Shown piece by piece: positions 1 through 12,131 of a DNA stretch of 64,000 nt. How positions within the stretch are numbered: position 1 is the first letter of the stretch; each line of letters starts with the position of its first letter. A program made the position numbers and the translations under genes. Source of the DNA: Apostichopus japonicus (lineage: Eukaryota; Echinodermata; Holothuroidea; Aspidochirotida; Stichopodidae); the NCBI RefSeq assembly GCF_037975245.1, contig NC_092577.1:27751898-27815897 (forward strand), given 5' to 3'. The notes beneath the pieces are model-generated. The model searched no databases. It worked only from the letters and a program-made list of their open reading frames with translations, and was not told where the DNA came from.

Positions 1-61
1 TGCTGACTATTACTGTCAGGGAAAATCAATGCACAGTTAGCAAGTATATCATAATTATCTG

Positions 62-1097
62 AATGAAACGGGGTGTAGGCGGTTTTACACTATCTAACGC
101 AACGTAGTCGCCAAGAACCTGAAGTATTTTTAAGGGAGGACCCAAGGAACATGAACTTATAGCATGCTCCTCGTGATGAAGCATAATTGCACCTATTAGG
201 TGAATTGAGTGTACTGTTAATAGTAGGAGAGACTAGTGTAGGTTCTTATGACCAACTAGACCGGTTTCTGCTCTCAAACTTTATAGGAGCTTCATCAGTA
301 GTAGCCTTAGTATATTTTATATTCGGCCTGGGCGTCTCGTTCTCAAAATGCATCTATTTTCTGAGAGCATCTAAAAGAGCTTCGTGTGAACCTTTGGTTT
401 TATTTTTTGATTTATTATATTATATATAATAATTTGGTCGCTGTCGGCAAATTTTGGGTCTGTCGGCAAAAGGAGAAAAGGTGAAGAGAGCGGAAGGGGA
501 AGAAAGAAGGAAAGCTGAATAGAGAACGGGAGCTTCTTTATCGGTTATTTCGAGTTTCCAGTTCTTCATCTGATAAACTCATTCACCAATCCAATCACCC
601 GACGCCTGCAAGTTAAAAACCTCTCGGCAAATAACTGATAATGTCACGGCCGTCAGTATAGCTACTGTAGCCAGGCTCAGCTAGACGAGTGCCAGAATCG
701 CCGGCAACTCAGTGAAAGAAATGGAATTAAAGGCTTCCGTATAGGCCGTAGCCCATGAGTCGTGCTATCGTGTTACAACGTGTTGTTATTATCCTCTGTT
801 CAGAATGACGTCATCGCAGATGTCATTCGTTCTCCGTGGAAAAAACGTGGACACCCCCTCCCCTTAGACCCCTCCCCCATTTCAGTCACCACTTCCAGAT
901 CCGTCGGCAAATCAAATTTGACTTAAAATATACACCAGATTGCATCTAAGGACGTTTCAAAACTAAAAATTTTCCAAAGGGGAGGGGACATCCCCTCCCC
1001 TTAGACCCCTCCCCCATTTCATCAGGCCCTCCCTTAAAAATACTTCAGGTTCTTGGCGACTACGTTGCGTTAGATAGTGTAAAACCGCCTACACCCC
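62..1097. mobile_element. Non-autonomous DNA element with ~70-bp perfect terminal inverted repeats
   Basis: The sequence at 70-139 (GGGGTGTAGGCGG at its outer edge) recurs as an exact reverse complement at about 1028-1097, and a further AATGAAA/TTTCATT pair extends the inverted repeat outward to 62. Outside each end lies a direct copy of AAGTATATCATAATTATCT, which may be an unusually long target duplication or a sign of insertion into an older repeat. The interior holds no recognisable transposase. The open frame at 187-429 begins with TTG and resembles nothing I know. The interior also repeats a motif containing CCCCTCCCCTTAGACCCC, seen in decayed hAT-like elements. The superfamily cannot be assigned. 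Confidence 0.7.
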
Positions 1098-1344
1098 CAT
1101 TTCATTAATAAGTATATCATAATTATCTCATTGAACATATCTTGTTTTATGTTTTTTCTTGGGGTGAATCTGGCGTCATAATTTTCGCGCAAACGAAAAA
1201 ACGAATCGACGCAATAATAGTGTATCCATTGTACATGCACTGTTGAGCGTTCTTAAATATGTGTCTACCGAGCAAAAATATGTGCACAAAAAAGCGTGTC
1301 TGCAACGTTTCTGGTTTTTCTAGTTTTTGGCGAAATGTTTCACC

Positions 1345-1493
1345 ATTTTGCATCTAAGCACTCACAATTAACCAAAAATTTCCAAGGGGGAGGGGGCCCC
1401 TCCCCCTAGACCCCTCCCCCAGGACGCAGATCACTAAAGTGCTACAATCGGGATGTCGGCCCCCCCTTTCTCAAAATCCTGGATCCGCCCCTG
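1345..1493. mobile_element. Decayed hAT-type element, one terminus
   Basis: The stretch ends in GGATCCGCCCCTG, whose reverse complement CAGGGGCGGATCC is a common hAT terminal inverted repeat. It is preceded by the C-rich motif (CCCTAGACCCCTCCCCC) that also occurs twice at about 850-1020. No transposase frame remains and the other end is probably before the window or lost. The (ATC)n array begins right after this terminus. Confidence 0.45.
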
Positions 1494-1500
1494 GTATGTA

Positions 1501-1836
<336 letters not shown>

Positions 1837-1879
1837 CATCGTCATCGTAATCGTCATCGCCACTGTCATTATTAACAAT

Positions 1880-2640
1880 GTCAGTTCTAAATGCTAACTG
1901 GACTTGTCGAAAGTCGATTCGCTGAGTAGCGTTACACATAGACGATGTACAGTCATTTTTCAGGGTATCTGTAACTAACTGTTGCAATCCTCTGTATAGT
2001 TTTTACTTTGACAGACCACTTTGCGTATTTCTACAATTATCAGCTATTTCTTTGCTGGTAGTGCACTGGCGTATATGGTTTTCATTTCCAAACCTTACTG
2101 GCATAATCTCATGATCGGTTTATTGACCAATCAAATTTGCTTCACTGGCGACATGGGTTATTAATTGATTTGGTAATCGTAGATGTCTATGTAAAAACAA
2201 GGATACGGTCACAAAACTTACAGAACCTTACTGCGTAATACACTTTGGAATTAACAAAATTGTGACTTTCCTTCAACTAAACTAAGTTGCGGTAAGTTTA
2301 ATAATACATTAATTAATAGGTTAAATAAAATTAGGCAACAGAAGGTAATTATTAAACAACTCGAGGAGTTAATAATCTCAGTATTCCCATTCCATATATT
2401 AGGAAGAGGGGAAACTGATCTTGCTTCGCAAGAATTGATGAAGAATTGGAAGAAGTAAATAGGCAGTTTAATCTAAAACACAAACTGTGCACTTAATATG
2501 ATATATTTCAATATTTTCGATGGTTAATATAATGTCTCACTTTTGTTTTATATCAACAACAAACGTTGGTCTTCATTCATTTGTTGAGTTGATAATATCA
2601 AGAATGTAGTAAGATAATTTCACTGTGTAAACAACAACCT
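1880..2640. other. Unannotated AT-rich stretch
   Basis: I see no coding potential, splice pattern or repeat structure here. Confidence 0.5.
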
Positions 2641-2659
2641 GTCTTCGTGAGCACAATTT

Positions 2660-2776
2660 GGAGGGAGAGGTAAAGGGAGAGGTTTATGGAGAAGTGGAAA
2701 GAGAGAGAGGTGAAAGGAGAAGTAGGAAGGGAGAGGTGGAGAGAGAGAGGTGAAGGGAGAGGTGGGGGCGGGGGAT
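2660..2776. repeat. Purine-rich GGGAGAGGTG simple repeat
   Basis: An imperfect array of GGGAGAGGTGAA-like units, strongly purine-biased on the plus strand. The short open frame read across it on the minus strand (Ser/Pro/Leu-rich) reflects composition only. Confidence 0.8.
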
Positions 2777-2794
2777 GAGGTGGAACACTGTAAA

Positions 2795-3265
2795 CATAAT
2801 CTAGTCAAGATGACTAGAGTACATTAGTCCAGACAATGCTTCTATCGACCAATTAATTCTAGTCACTTGACTAACTTTTGGTCCAGTGACCAAATAGTTC
2901 TGGTCATATGACTAAGTAAACCTGGTCACATGACCAGTTTTTACTAGTCATTCAATTATGCCTCTATCGACCAGTCTTTAGTCAAGCGACCTAAACGATT
3001 AGTCAAGATGTCAGTTGACTAATTCAATTAGTCACATGACCAGTTTTTACTAGTCATTCAATTATGCCTCTATCGACCAGGCTTTAGTCAAGCGACCTAA
3101 ACGATTAGTCAAGATGTCAATTGACTTATTCAATTAGTCACATGACCAGTTTTTGCTAGTCTTTCAACAATGCTCTATCGACCAGGCTTTTGTCAAGCGA
3201 CCTAAATGATTAGTCCAGCAGTCACTTGACTAATCCAGTTAGTCTTGCCCATGGATAAAAGTAGT
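2795..3265. repeat. Tandem 106-bp repeats built of TAGTCA/TGACTA palindromes
   Basis: The phrase TGACCAGTTTTT recurs at 2931, 3037 and 3143, giving a 106-bp period over about three copies. Each copy is built from short inverted pairs such as GGTCACATGACC, AGTCACTTGACT and GGTCATATGACT. A diverged relative sits at 22150-22345. It lies next to the tRNA-like sequence at 3289-3358 and may be the body of a SINE-like family. Confidence 0.75.
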
Positions 3266-3288
3266 TTTTCTATACTAGTTTTATATGA

Positions 3289-3358
3289 CCCACCACAGAT
3301 TCGAACCTGCGACAACTCCCTTATAGGTACAAAGCTGTCTGTTGAGCTAAATGGTGGG
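3289..3358 (-). repeat. tRNA-like sequence, probably a SINE head
   Basis: Read on the minus strand, the ends CCCACCA and TGGTGGG form a perfect 7-bp acceptor stem. A T-arm CGCAG-GTTCGAA-TCTGTG and an AGCT/AGCT D-stem are present, with a box-B-like GGTTCGAATC. The D-loop lacks the conserved GG and no good 5-bp anticodon stem forms, so I read it as a tRNA-derived SINE head and not a working tRNA. A second box-A-like stretch lies just upstream on the minus strand (about 3375-3405). Confidence 0.45.
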
Positions 3359-3689
3359 AACAATTCTTGGATATAAAACCTGATTGGGCCTTAACCACTG
3401 CTAGACCATCAAGCCCTCTCACATGAAAAAAAGAAAGCAAGAATTTGTGTATTAATTTGGAATCACATTTTATATTTTCTCTTAAACACTACATATGCTT
3501 CACCTCAATAGTAAGTACAAAAGAGTGTCTGATTTCATCAGTAATTGAAGAACCAGAAAACCCAAAGGTTTAGTGGTTCTGATGCCGATGAGAGTTTATG
3601 AAATAAGATAAGTCAGAATTTGTTATTGTTATATACCTGTATTGTACTTATTGCCAGACAACTGAAACCAAACTGAGGCTGATCAGACA

Positions 3690-5265
3690 TAAAGTTGTCA
3701 GTTGCACTCATGAATATAAATGAAATTTCAGTTTCCTGTAGCACTACTGTACCAACCTACCAAGTATGAAGGTGATCAGACATATATTTGAAAAAATATC
3801 GACATTTTAAGAATTTGATTACAAGCCCCACCCACATATTCATGTACTGGACAACAAAAAACAATGAGGTCCATGTAATGATAATGTAGCATATCTACAA
3901 GTTATTCAATACATTTACAGTAATTAAATTTATTGTTTTTAAGATTATACATACACTTGCAAACATGCTAAACTGTAGATTACCTGGCCATCGTAAACAA
4001 AACCAAAAATTAATGCCTTTATTGATGTACATATAAAGTTGAAAAAAAGTGATATAGTTGACTCTAGGCATTTCACCACCCCACACCCCTTCTCCAGACA
4101 AACACATGGGGATCATACGACACAACCCATATCCCCAACCCAGAGCGGAACCCTTACCATCATACCACCTGCAGCCTCACCTACCATCCTACAACCCTGA
4201 TCCCAACATCACCCTACTCATCTGACAACCCCCCCCCCACCTGACACCCATCAGATTTTACCAGTTTCACACCTTACTACCAACACATTAATCTACCCCA
4301 CTCACATAAGATTTCCCTATACTCTATAGGTACATGTACAGTAATACCAGATTATTAACTTCATTTACTATTTTCACTATAGACTATCCCTTTAATTGTC
4401 TGAGCCAGCTATTTATGCAACATACATATACACACATACCCACACGCAAACTTGATCAAAACATACAAACATGCCAACTCATCACAACATACACATATGC
4501 CAACTTAATTGCAAAGGTCACTTTTTTTCAGTCCAGTTTAATTTGTCACTGGACTACTCCTTTAATGGCCTGGCTAGCCAATTTCATGGTTTTATAAAGC
4601 AAAACAAATATAGATAAGATCAGCAAGCTCCCAGGAACCAGGAAAACATGTCAAACGTGACGAATGACAGGAGTTTAGGAATGAGGGACAACAAATGCTA
4701 TATGGCCAACAAACACATGAATATTAATGAGGTTACATGATATTTTCATATGAAAATGTAACTATTATTATCCACCACCAATCAACAAAGTATGGAGATG
4801 ATCGGTTATACCGTTGCAAAGTTATTGACATTTTAAGAATTTCACTTTAACTGCTGCCTACTCATTAATATTCATGTCATGAACAACAAAAACAATAGGG
4901 AACATCTACTAATCATGGAGCATGTACTAATTCAAAATGACAGTAATTCAACATTTAATTTCTAAGATTTCAGGTTTACAAGCTATTTCTAGCAATTAAG
5001 GATTAAGCCCCACCTACTCATGAATATTAATTAGATGAAATTCCATTGTCATGTGACAATGAACCACTTACATCACCATACCAAGTATGAAGCAGATCGG
5101 ACATACCGTTGCGAAGATATTGACATTTTAAGAATTTTACTTTAAGCCCTACCCACTTATTAATATTCATGTGATGGAGAACAAAAACAAAAGGGACCAT
5201 CCACACATCACCAGTCCAATATGACATTGATCCAATGTGTCGTTGTTGAGATATCGTGTTTACGA
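3690..5265. repeat. Three degenerate copies of an interspersed repeat
   Basis: Similar blocks lie at about 3720-3870, 4690-4920 and 5010-5220. Shared phrases include ACCAAGTATGAAG, GATCGGACATACCGTTGC, GACATTTTAAGAATTT, then a CCCACCCAC stretch and ATTAATATTCATG. No coding frame is conserved among the copies. Between them (about 4060-4330) lies a C-rich stretch and otherwise plain AT-rich DNA. Confidence 0.65.
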
Positions 5266-5299
5266 GCAAGCTGTCACATCACACACACACACACATACA

Positions 5300-5695
5300 T
5301 GTTTGTGTTTCGTTCAGACCGACGACCCCATTGTATTTTCCATTGTTCAAATCCACGTACCGTAACATTAACAATACCCCATACAATAGAATTCTTCCGA
5401 GGACGTGGTGATTCTTTAGAAATCACAACCGAGGACCTGAAATTCTTTTGTTCAAGTCCTCGGTCAGATAGCAAAACAAACGCATACCCATACACACATG
5501 TTTGCATTACATTCAGACTGAGGACCCCATTGTATTTTCCATTGTTCAAATCCACGTAACCTAACCTTAACAATACCCCATACAATAGAATTCTTCCGAG
5601 GACGTGGTGATTCTTTAGAAATCACAACTAAGGACCTGAAATTGTTTTGTTCAAGTCCTCGGTCAGATAGCAAAACAAACGCACCCTCACACACG
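5300..5695. repeat. Two tandem copies of a 199-bp repeat
   Basis: TCCACGTAACC/TCCACGTACC at 5352 and 5551 and ATACAATAGAATTC at 5381 and 5580 give a 199-bp period. Each unit contains an imperfect palindrome (GAGGACGTGGTGATT, TTTAGA, AATCACAA...GAGGAC). The minus-strand open frames across both copies are similar because the DNA is duplicated, and I see no sign of a protein. Confidence 0.75.
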
Positions 5696-6072
5696 CCAAC
5701 TTGATCGCATAGGTTACTCGGCCTTCAGCATCGTAACCAAAAAGAACAACATTTTGGAAGTCAAAACTAACACACGCAACAGCTCAAATGATCATGAAAA
5801 AATTTTCAATGACTTATTATTTGCAAGTTAGTTACAGTTTTATAACACCTTAGCCTATTTTGACTCATATATGCTAGTGCAATTGATAGGCAGTATTCTA
5901 TGTTATAAATGTGGTGACAGTTTGAGCCAAAAAAACTGTACAAAAAATGGTAGGTGCCTGGAGCAGTAATTAGGCCATCAATTTTTAGCGATTTGCATGT
6001 TTAGTTTCTCCAGAATTTTATTGACTGATTTATCTGCCGGTGTAGTATCATCAACATTCAAAATGATTTTTT

Positions 6073-9000
6073 TTAAAACTGAAGGGTTTTCTTCAGCAAA
6101 GGCTCATATGCCATATTTAGGACATAGAACACTGCCAAATAATTGCACATGGCTGCGAACAAACTTTTCAAAGTAGCTACTTGCAAGGTTTCCACTATCA
6201 CAGTGTACTCTGGAACACCTTCATCCTCTGTCACCTGGATATAAACTGGCACGTCTGACAAGTCTGTAACCTGCAAAGATATTAAGGTATATGTATTCAA
6301 TATACAGCTCTTTCCAGTTTCAGAAAATGGGAGGGGTGGCTGATCCACCATGATGGCCATGAGTGACCAACAAACAAATATACTCCACCAACGAAGGAAT
6401 CAAAATAAATAATTTCTTAAATATTTTTTCAAATCAATTTACAGTACATCGTATTCACTACAAGTAATACTATTTTTGATGATATAAATAATAGCAGAGT
6501 ATAAATAAAACAACAGAGCTAAATGGTGCACTGGTTCCGTGTATTTTAGAGAGAAATGAATATTTGCCATGAGTTATGACATCTTGTTACAGCTAATTAC
6601 ATCATGGTAGGGATTCATTCCACTAGATGATTTTAATACACTTGGGGCTGATCAGGAAATACATAGTGGGTTATGGTTACTGCAACTACAGATTGAAATC
6701 TGTCCAACATTCTGTTCCAGTTATCACATACATACTAGTCTATTCTACCTTTGTGATGATGTCCTTACTATATTTACAGCTATGAACACTCCCAGGTCAT
6801 ACATGTGATATTTAGATAGGGAATAATGATCAGATGTGCGGGCCTTTGTTGCAGACAGAAGGTTTTCAGGGCCCAAATATTTCAAGGCCCCCCAGAAATA
6901 AGGATGCCAAAAAATGCCCCCCCCCCCAAAAAAAAAAAAAAGATGCCCCAACAAATGTTAGGGCTAAACCAATTTTAGGGCAAATTTGTATGAAAAGTAT
7001 CATTTTGAGTGATTTCATAAATTGTCCCATATGGTCTACAGGTGACTTAGGCCCCCAAATCCTAAAAACCCAAAGGAGGCACTACCTAAGTACCACTGTG
7101 AAAAATGCTCAACACTGCACCATAGAATTCATAGGAAAAGAAACATTTTGTGTGATTTCAGGCGGAGTTCAGGAGTTCAAAATGGCCCATATGGCCCATA
7201 CATGACCTTTGGCCTAAAATTCCAAACACCCCAAAGGAGCACTACCAAAACATTATCGTGACAATTAAACTTTAAGCATTGTGACCATACAATCTGTAGG
7301 AAAATATTAATTTTGAGTTATTTCCTGAAATTGCCCATATGGCATCAGACCTAAAATTGCTGAATACCCCAAAGGAAACACTACCAGGGCACTATCATGA
7401 TGAACCCTCGACACTGTAACATACAATATCAGACCACCTCTGATGGCCTTGACCCATAGTTTACATACTGTTGATTTAAATAATACATTGGGTACTTACA
7501 CTATCCTCATCTGCAAATACAATCATAGCACCCAACTTCTCATTCAGTAGAGTCGGAACTGACAGAATTGCTGCATGCATTCTAGACTCTAAAAGAAAAA
7601 TCAACAACAGAATGTTAAAGCACTCATAACATCATGACATTTCAGAAGAGTGATATTATGTCATATTTGGTAACATCGATAGGACAAAAATATCACAGAT
7701 TCACTCATCTGCAGTCCGGAGAGCAATACTCAATACTCGATAAATTGCTTAGGTGATAATATTAAAGTAGAGTACTAAATACATCACAGGTCTTATTTTC
7801 AGCAAAGATATTTGTATCATTTGATAAGGTCTAGGCTACTTAGCTAAGTAATATCAAGTATGAGCTGAACCCAAGCAAGCATCTTTAAGTTATGCCAATT
7901 GTTCAGTTATTTGTCGTGGGCCCCTACTGGCATGGGCCATAAAAAATGAGGGATTCAAGACAATGATAACTGATAAGGAACATTTGAAGCAAAATATAGA
8001 AACATTAATGGAAAAATATCAAATACTGAGATTGTATTGAAAGAGTTGCTCCATTTGTCAAGAATATGTATCAGTTGTCAAACTCGTATCTTGGACCCAA
8101 AGCAGATAGGTTTCATTGATACCTACAGATTCCTGAAGTCCGAGAACATGTTTTCCCTGAATTAACAACCATATACCATATTCTGAGGTCTTCAGTAAAA
8201 TGAAGATAATAGAGAGCAGACTAGCAAGCAGATTGACACATGAAAATTTGAACCTCAGGATTCAGCTGGCAACAGAGCATGAACTAGTGTGAAAGTTGAA
8301 CAAGGAAGATATTATTTGAGAATATGCAGACAGTGATAAATTGAAATGCCTCTTGTTTCCAAAGTAGAGTAAGTAGACTAGATTTCCATATACTCAGCTT
8401 GTAACAATGTAACATTGCATCATATAAATGGATCAAACTGCATATCGTGTAGCCTATAATACATATAGGCATATAGGGGGAAGTGGGGGCAGGTTGTCAC
8501 ATACCACCTACTTCCACCCATGGATTTGCATATTGAACAATATATTTTTGGAAATTAGAATAGACATTCTATATCCATATCCATAACTTCAAACATGTTA
8601 TAATAACCTTAATATTAATAAAACGTTTTTATATAGGGCATTCCGTCCAAGACCACAATGCTGCAATGCACTGCACACAGAAAAAATATAATTATACAAA
8701 ACATTACCCATATTGCAAATATAAATGCTAATTCAGAGTTGATTTTTTTTTTTTTTTTTTAATAATCGAATAAATTTTGCAATAATCAAAAGTTCAATTT
8801 CCTCTCAAATGTTACCTAAATCTTCCAAAAACATCTATACCCACCCATATCACATACGAGCAGTCAGCCCAATGATTTAATTTGATTTCGGGACAATCAA
8901 GGGAAGTCAGCAGTCTTGAATATAATTTCAAAATTAGGCCCTATATCCCCTCCACTAAGGGGCCCATGATACTGTACCAATTTCCCTTTGTTGAACACAG

Positions 9001-11017
9001 ACCCTTGTTTGTACCAAATGAAGTACTTCACAGCCATAATTTATGCAATCTACCGTCAATACACAGCCTGTCTCGTTATCATCTGAGCACTTGATTGTGT
9101 TCATCCATGATCATATCTGGCAGTCTGGGTTATCTGTGGTACAGGGTCTTTCACAGGGTCCATCCTGATCCTTATTCTACTGAACTTAACTGAACTCTGA
9201 GGGGATTCTAGCAGGCAATTTCTAGAATTGTTCAATTTGTTTAAGCATGATAGGCCTCATGCCATACCGGTGTATGTGACAAGGATTTTTCTCCCTGAAA
9301 ATACAACCCCCCCCCCCCCCAGATTTACTGAAATTGCTTTGATACTTGATTGAGACTCTATTTTATAAGGAACTGCTTGATTTCAGAGAATATGCTTACC
9401 ACAAATTCAACTTTTCCTGCCAAGAATTAGAAAAGTGATTTAAATCAGTGATTTAAAAAAAACCACTGATTTAAATCAGCATGATTTAAAATCACACAAC
9501 CCTCTGCTAGTAAGTCTTAACAAGGTCCTAAATTTACATATAGATTTAGCATTTCAAACATGTGGTGGTAGTTGGTTTCAGAGTTTAGCAGCTGCTGAAA
9601 AAAGAACTCTCACCGTAAGTAATGGTGCTGACATTTGTACAATAAGTGTTGTAGCAGCATTTGACCTGAGAATATGTACGGGTTCATTGATATTGAGAAG
9701 TTTACATAGATAGTATGGAGCAAGTTTATTTAATATTTTGTAGGTCAAAAGCATTAACTTACACATGATACGCTTCTTCACTTGTAACCAGTGGAGATTT
9801 ACAAGGATGGGGGTTATGTGTTCACACTTCCTAGATAAGGTAACCAACCTGGCAGCTCGTACAACGCTGGAGCTTATTTGGCAGTCCATAAATGAGTCTG
9901 TTGCAAGAGTCAAGATGTGAAGAGACAAATGCGTGCACTAGCCTTTTAGTGCTACCACAGTCTGAGTATGTACGGATGCGCCCTATTTTCCTCAGACTGT
10001 ATGATGCAAGACGACAAACGTTAATGTCTAATGAAGGTGTTTATTTTTCACTACCATACATCTGAATGGTTATACCCCCTTACCAAGACATATTTTGCAT
10101 CCACCCCTGCCTCAGACTTTGCTCGTAGTCCATTTTGAAGACCCAGCACATACCTGGGTGATGATCACTTGAATAGTGAATTACAGATTGAATTGTTACT
10201 AATGTACCTTAACAGGCACCCTCGTCCTTCTCCATGGATGTATCTATGACAGTGGGATGCTTCATCTTCAAAGTGCAGCGGATTATGGCATCTCCATACT
10301 TGGAAAGCCCTTCACCAAGCAACTGTGCCATTGTCGTCTTTCCTTCAAGTCGCTTTAATTCAAGTAGTATCTATGGTTAAATGAGATCAATTAGATATTA
10401 TACAGTACATATGGTAAATTCAACTGAGAAGTTAAGAGATCGCTTAGGACTAACACATATTCGGGATTATGTTCAGAGACGTAGACTGAGATGGTTTAGA
10501 CATGTCGAAAGGGATGGAAGATGCGAATTGGTAAAGAAGTAGAGAGAGACTACTGTAGCTGGTCAATGTAGGAGCAGTAGGCTCCCCAAGTCTTGGGATG
10601 AGGACATGAGGTTTTGCGGAGTGATCTTGCTGATAAAGGTATAGATCGGGCTCTAGCTCAGAATAAAACAAAATGGTTTCTTTTAAAGGGGGAACATCCC
10701 AATTCCCAATAGCGGTATCAGCAAAAAAAGTGTGGGAATCCTGCAATCGCGCTGCTTAGCACAACACTGTCTTGAATTGATTTTTGAAAAACAAAGTCGT
10801 GGTTCGAACAAGTGGTGGGCATAAAGTGAATATATTCAAATGTCCATAACTTTTGAAACCACAAGATTGAATTTTACTTTTACGCAGACTACTGTATAAT
10901 AAATAATATCTACAAAGACATATTCATACAGTACCTCTTCATCTTCAAATAGCCAAGGATAGACTTTCTTAACCACTTCGCTAGTAGCATCCTCTTCCAC
11001 AATTAAACGACGTCTAT
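6073..11017 (-). CDS. 3' part of a spliced host gene, four exons (uncharacterised family)
   Basis: Four exons read on the minus strand: 10935-11017, 10220-10370, 7500-7588 and 6073-6270, the last ending in TAA. Each has a YAG acceptor and the first three a GT donor (GTACTG, GTGCCT, GTAAGT). The phases join cleanly: an incoming phase-1 boundary, then phase 0, 1 and 0. Together they encode about 173 residues with fragments DRRRLIVEEDATSE, YPWLFEDEE, LLELKRLEGKTTMAQLLGEG, ILSVPTLLNEKLGAMIVFAD and VYIQVTEDEGVPEYTVIVET. From memory this order resembles the C-terminal half of uncharacterised proteins often annotated beside SAM domains in fish and invertebrates. That assignment is weak and no biochemical role can be given. 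The 5' exons are missing and must lie beyond 11017, perhaps on the far side of the gypsy element. Introns carry LINE remnants. Confidence 0.6.
6890..7450. repeat. Degenerate ~150-170 bp tandem repeats in intron
   Basis: Several imperfect copies share the phrases GCCCATATGG, CCCAAAGGAG and CACTACC. A C10-A14 homopolymer junction lies at about 6920-6941. The open frame across 6834-7205 has no recognisable domain. Confidence 0.55.
7600..9430. other. Intronic DNA, no gene seen
   Basis: Intron between exons 2 and 3 of the minus-strand gene. It contains a poly-T run near 8742 and a poly-C run near 9308, and nothing else that I can support. Confidence 0.5.
9436..9478. repeat. Perfect hairpin, 15-bp arms
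   Basis: TGATTTAAATCAGTG (9436-9450) and CACTGATTTAAATCA (9464-9478) are exact reverse complements around a 13-nt A-rich loop. Each arm is partly palindromic (GATTTAAATC). It is probably the remnant of a foldback element and is too AT-rich for a terminator-type interpretation in an animal genome. Confidence 0.6.
9578..9928 (-). mobile_element. CR1/L2-like LINE fragment, C-terminal end of ORF2
   Basis: The minus-strand frame contains VVRAARLVTLSRK, HITPILVNLHWLQVKKRI, LTYKILNKLAPYYL and LRSNAATTLIV. This is the usual tail of CR1/L2-type reverse transcriptases (HITP-x-L-x-x-LHWLPV, LTYKxLNxLAPxYL, LRSS). The frame appears shifted near its end. It is a 5'-truncated dead copy in an intron of the minus-strand gene. 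Confidence 0.75.
10420..10720 (+). mobile_element. RTE-like LINE fragment, 3' end of ORF2
   Basis: Plus-strand translation gives DRLGLTHIRDYVQRRRLRWF-HVER then, after a TAG, RETTVAGQCRSSRLPKSWDE. This matches the conserved LINE tail RRRLRWFGHV...GRPRKTWDE. Internal stops and a frameshift show it is dead. It sits in the intron between the first two visible exons of the minus-strand gene. Confidence 0.7.
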
Positions 11018-12131
11018 CTGCCAATGTGATAGACATACAACTTTTGTTATTTGTTCACATCCCTAATGTTCATGTGCATATTTTGTACAGCATGTGGGTA
11101 AACATGTACGGTACGATACCAGTCACAATTCAACTATTTAATCACATCCCATTACTAAAATGTACAGTAGAAATGGAAGTGAAATTACTATGCAGTGATA
11201 CAGAAGCCTGAATGCATTTGATACCTGTATGGAAAAGAAACATGTGCAAACATTAATCAATCCGCTATGGTAGCTACATTTTCATTTGTCAAGTGTACAA
11301 TGATAACCAAATACATTTATGTTTGAAATTGTAGTATTTTCAAAAAGTTGAATGAAACACCCCGTAAAAGATGTCCTATTTTATTTCCAATGGAATTAGG
11401 GTTAGCCTAGGGGGATCAACTGCGGTTCACGGTACCACAGGTAAAGCGAGGAATATTCCATCTTGAAAAAAGCCTAGTTCAAGGCTATATGACTCCCTAC
11501 AAACAGCTACAACAAATTAAACACCCACCCACCTTTGTCCTGAATCGGAACTGTTTTGTACAAACTTAAAAAATAGCAGAAAAAACTGTCGCTAGAATAT
11601 ATAACAAATTTTAGCCAAAAATTCCGGACAAGTCAGTGCAATTGTCCAGAAATATTCCCCATCTATACAACTAGGCCTATAAATTGATATGACACAGCTG
11701 TGGCAGCAATAGGCTGTTAGATTGCTCCAAGGTCCCCAATGTTTATTTTGGAAGGGGGAGTGTATTCTCCTGTGAATTGTTAACGGGATTGTTGGATAGG
11801 ATGGTCAGTGGACAAACTGGTAATAAAAGATTGGCGTCATGTTCAGTTGATGTTTCGTATGAAACATAGGCCTAGCCTCTGTATTTTATAAAAACTATTT
11901 AGGGCTAGGCCTGGGGGGGGGGGGGCTATAGGGCCCTAGGAATAATCAGCTTATTTAGTGTAACAGTTTCGCACGCAACTACACAATCCCATACACACTA
12001 TTCTAGTTAATTCGTTATCTTAGGGTGACCCTAATTGGAGGCTAATCCTTAACTCAAACCTAATCTAGGTATAAATAATATGGCCTAGGACCTAAGCCTA
12101 GGCTATGTCCCCCCTGAAAGTGCAGGACAAA
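11018..12131. other. Non-coding DNA upstream of the host gene fragment
   Basis: No exon with convincing splice sites was found in this stretch. A G10 run lies near 11914. The gypsy element begins immediately after it. Confidence 0.45.

Noticed and set aside
187-429. 80-residue frame in the first TIR element
   Set aside because: TTG start, no recognisable domain and no splice or codon evidence.
2795-3265. CRISPR-like array
   Set aside because: The units are contiguous 106-bp tandem repeats without unique spacers, in an animal genome with no cas genes.
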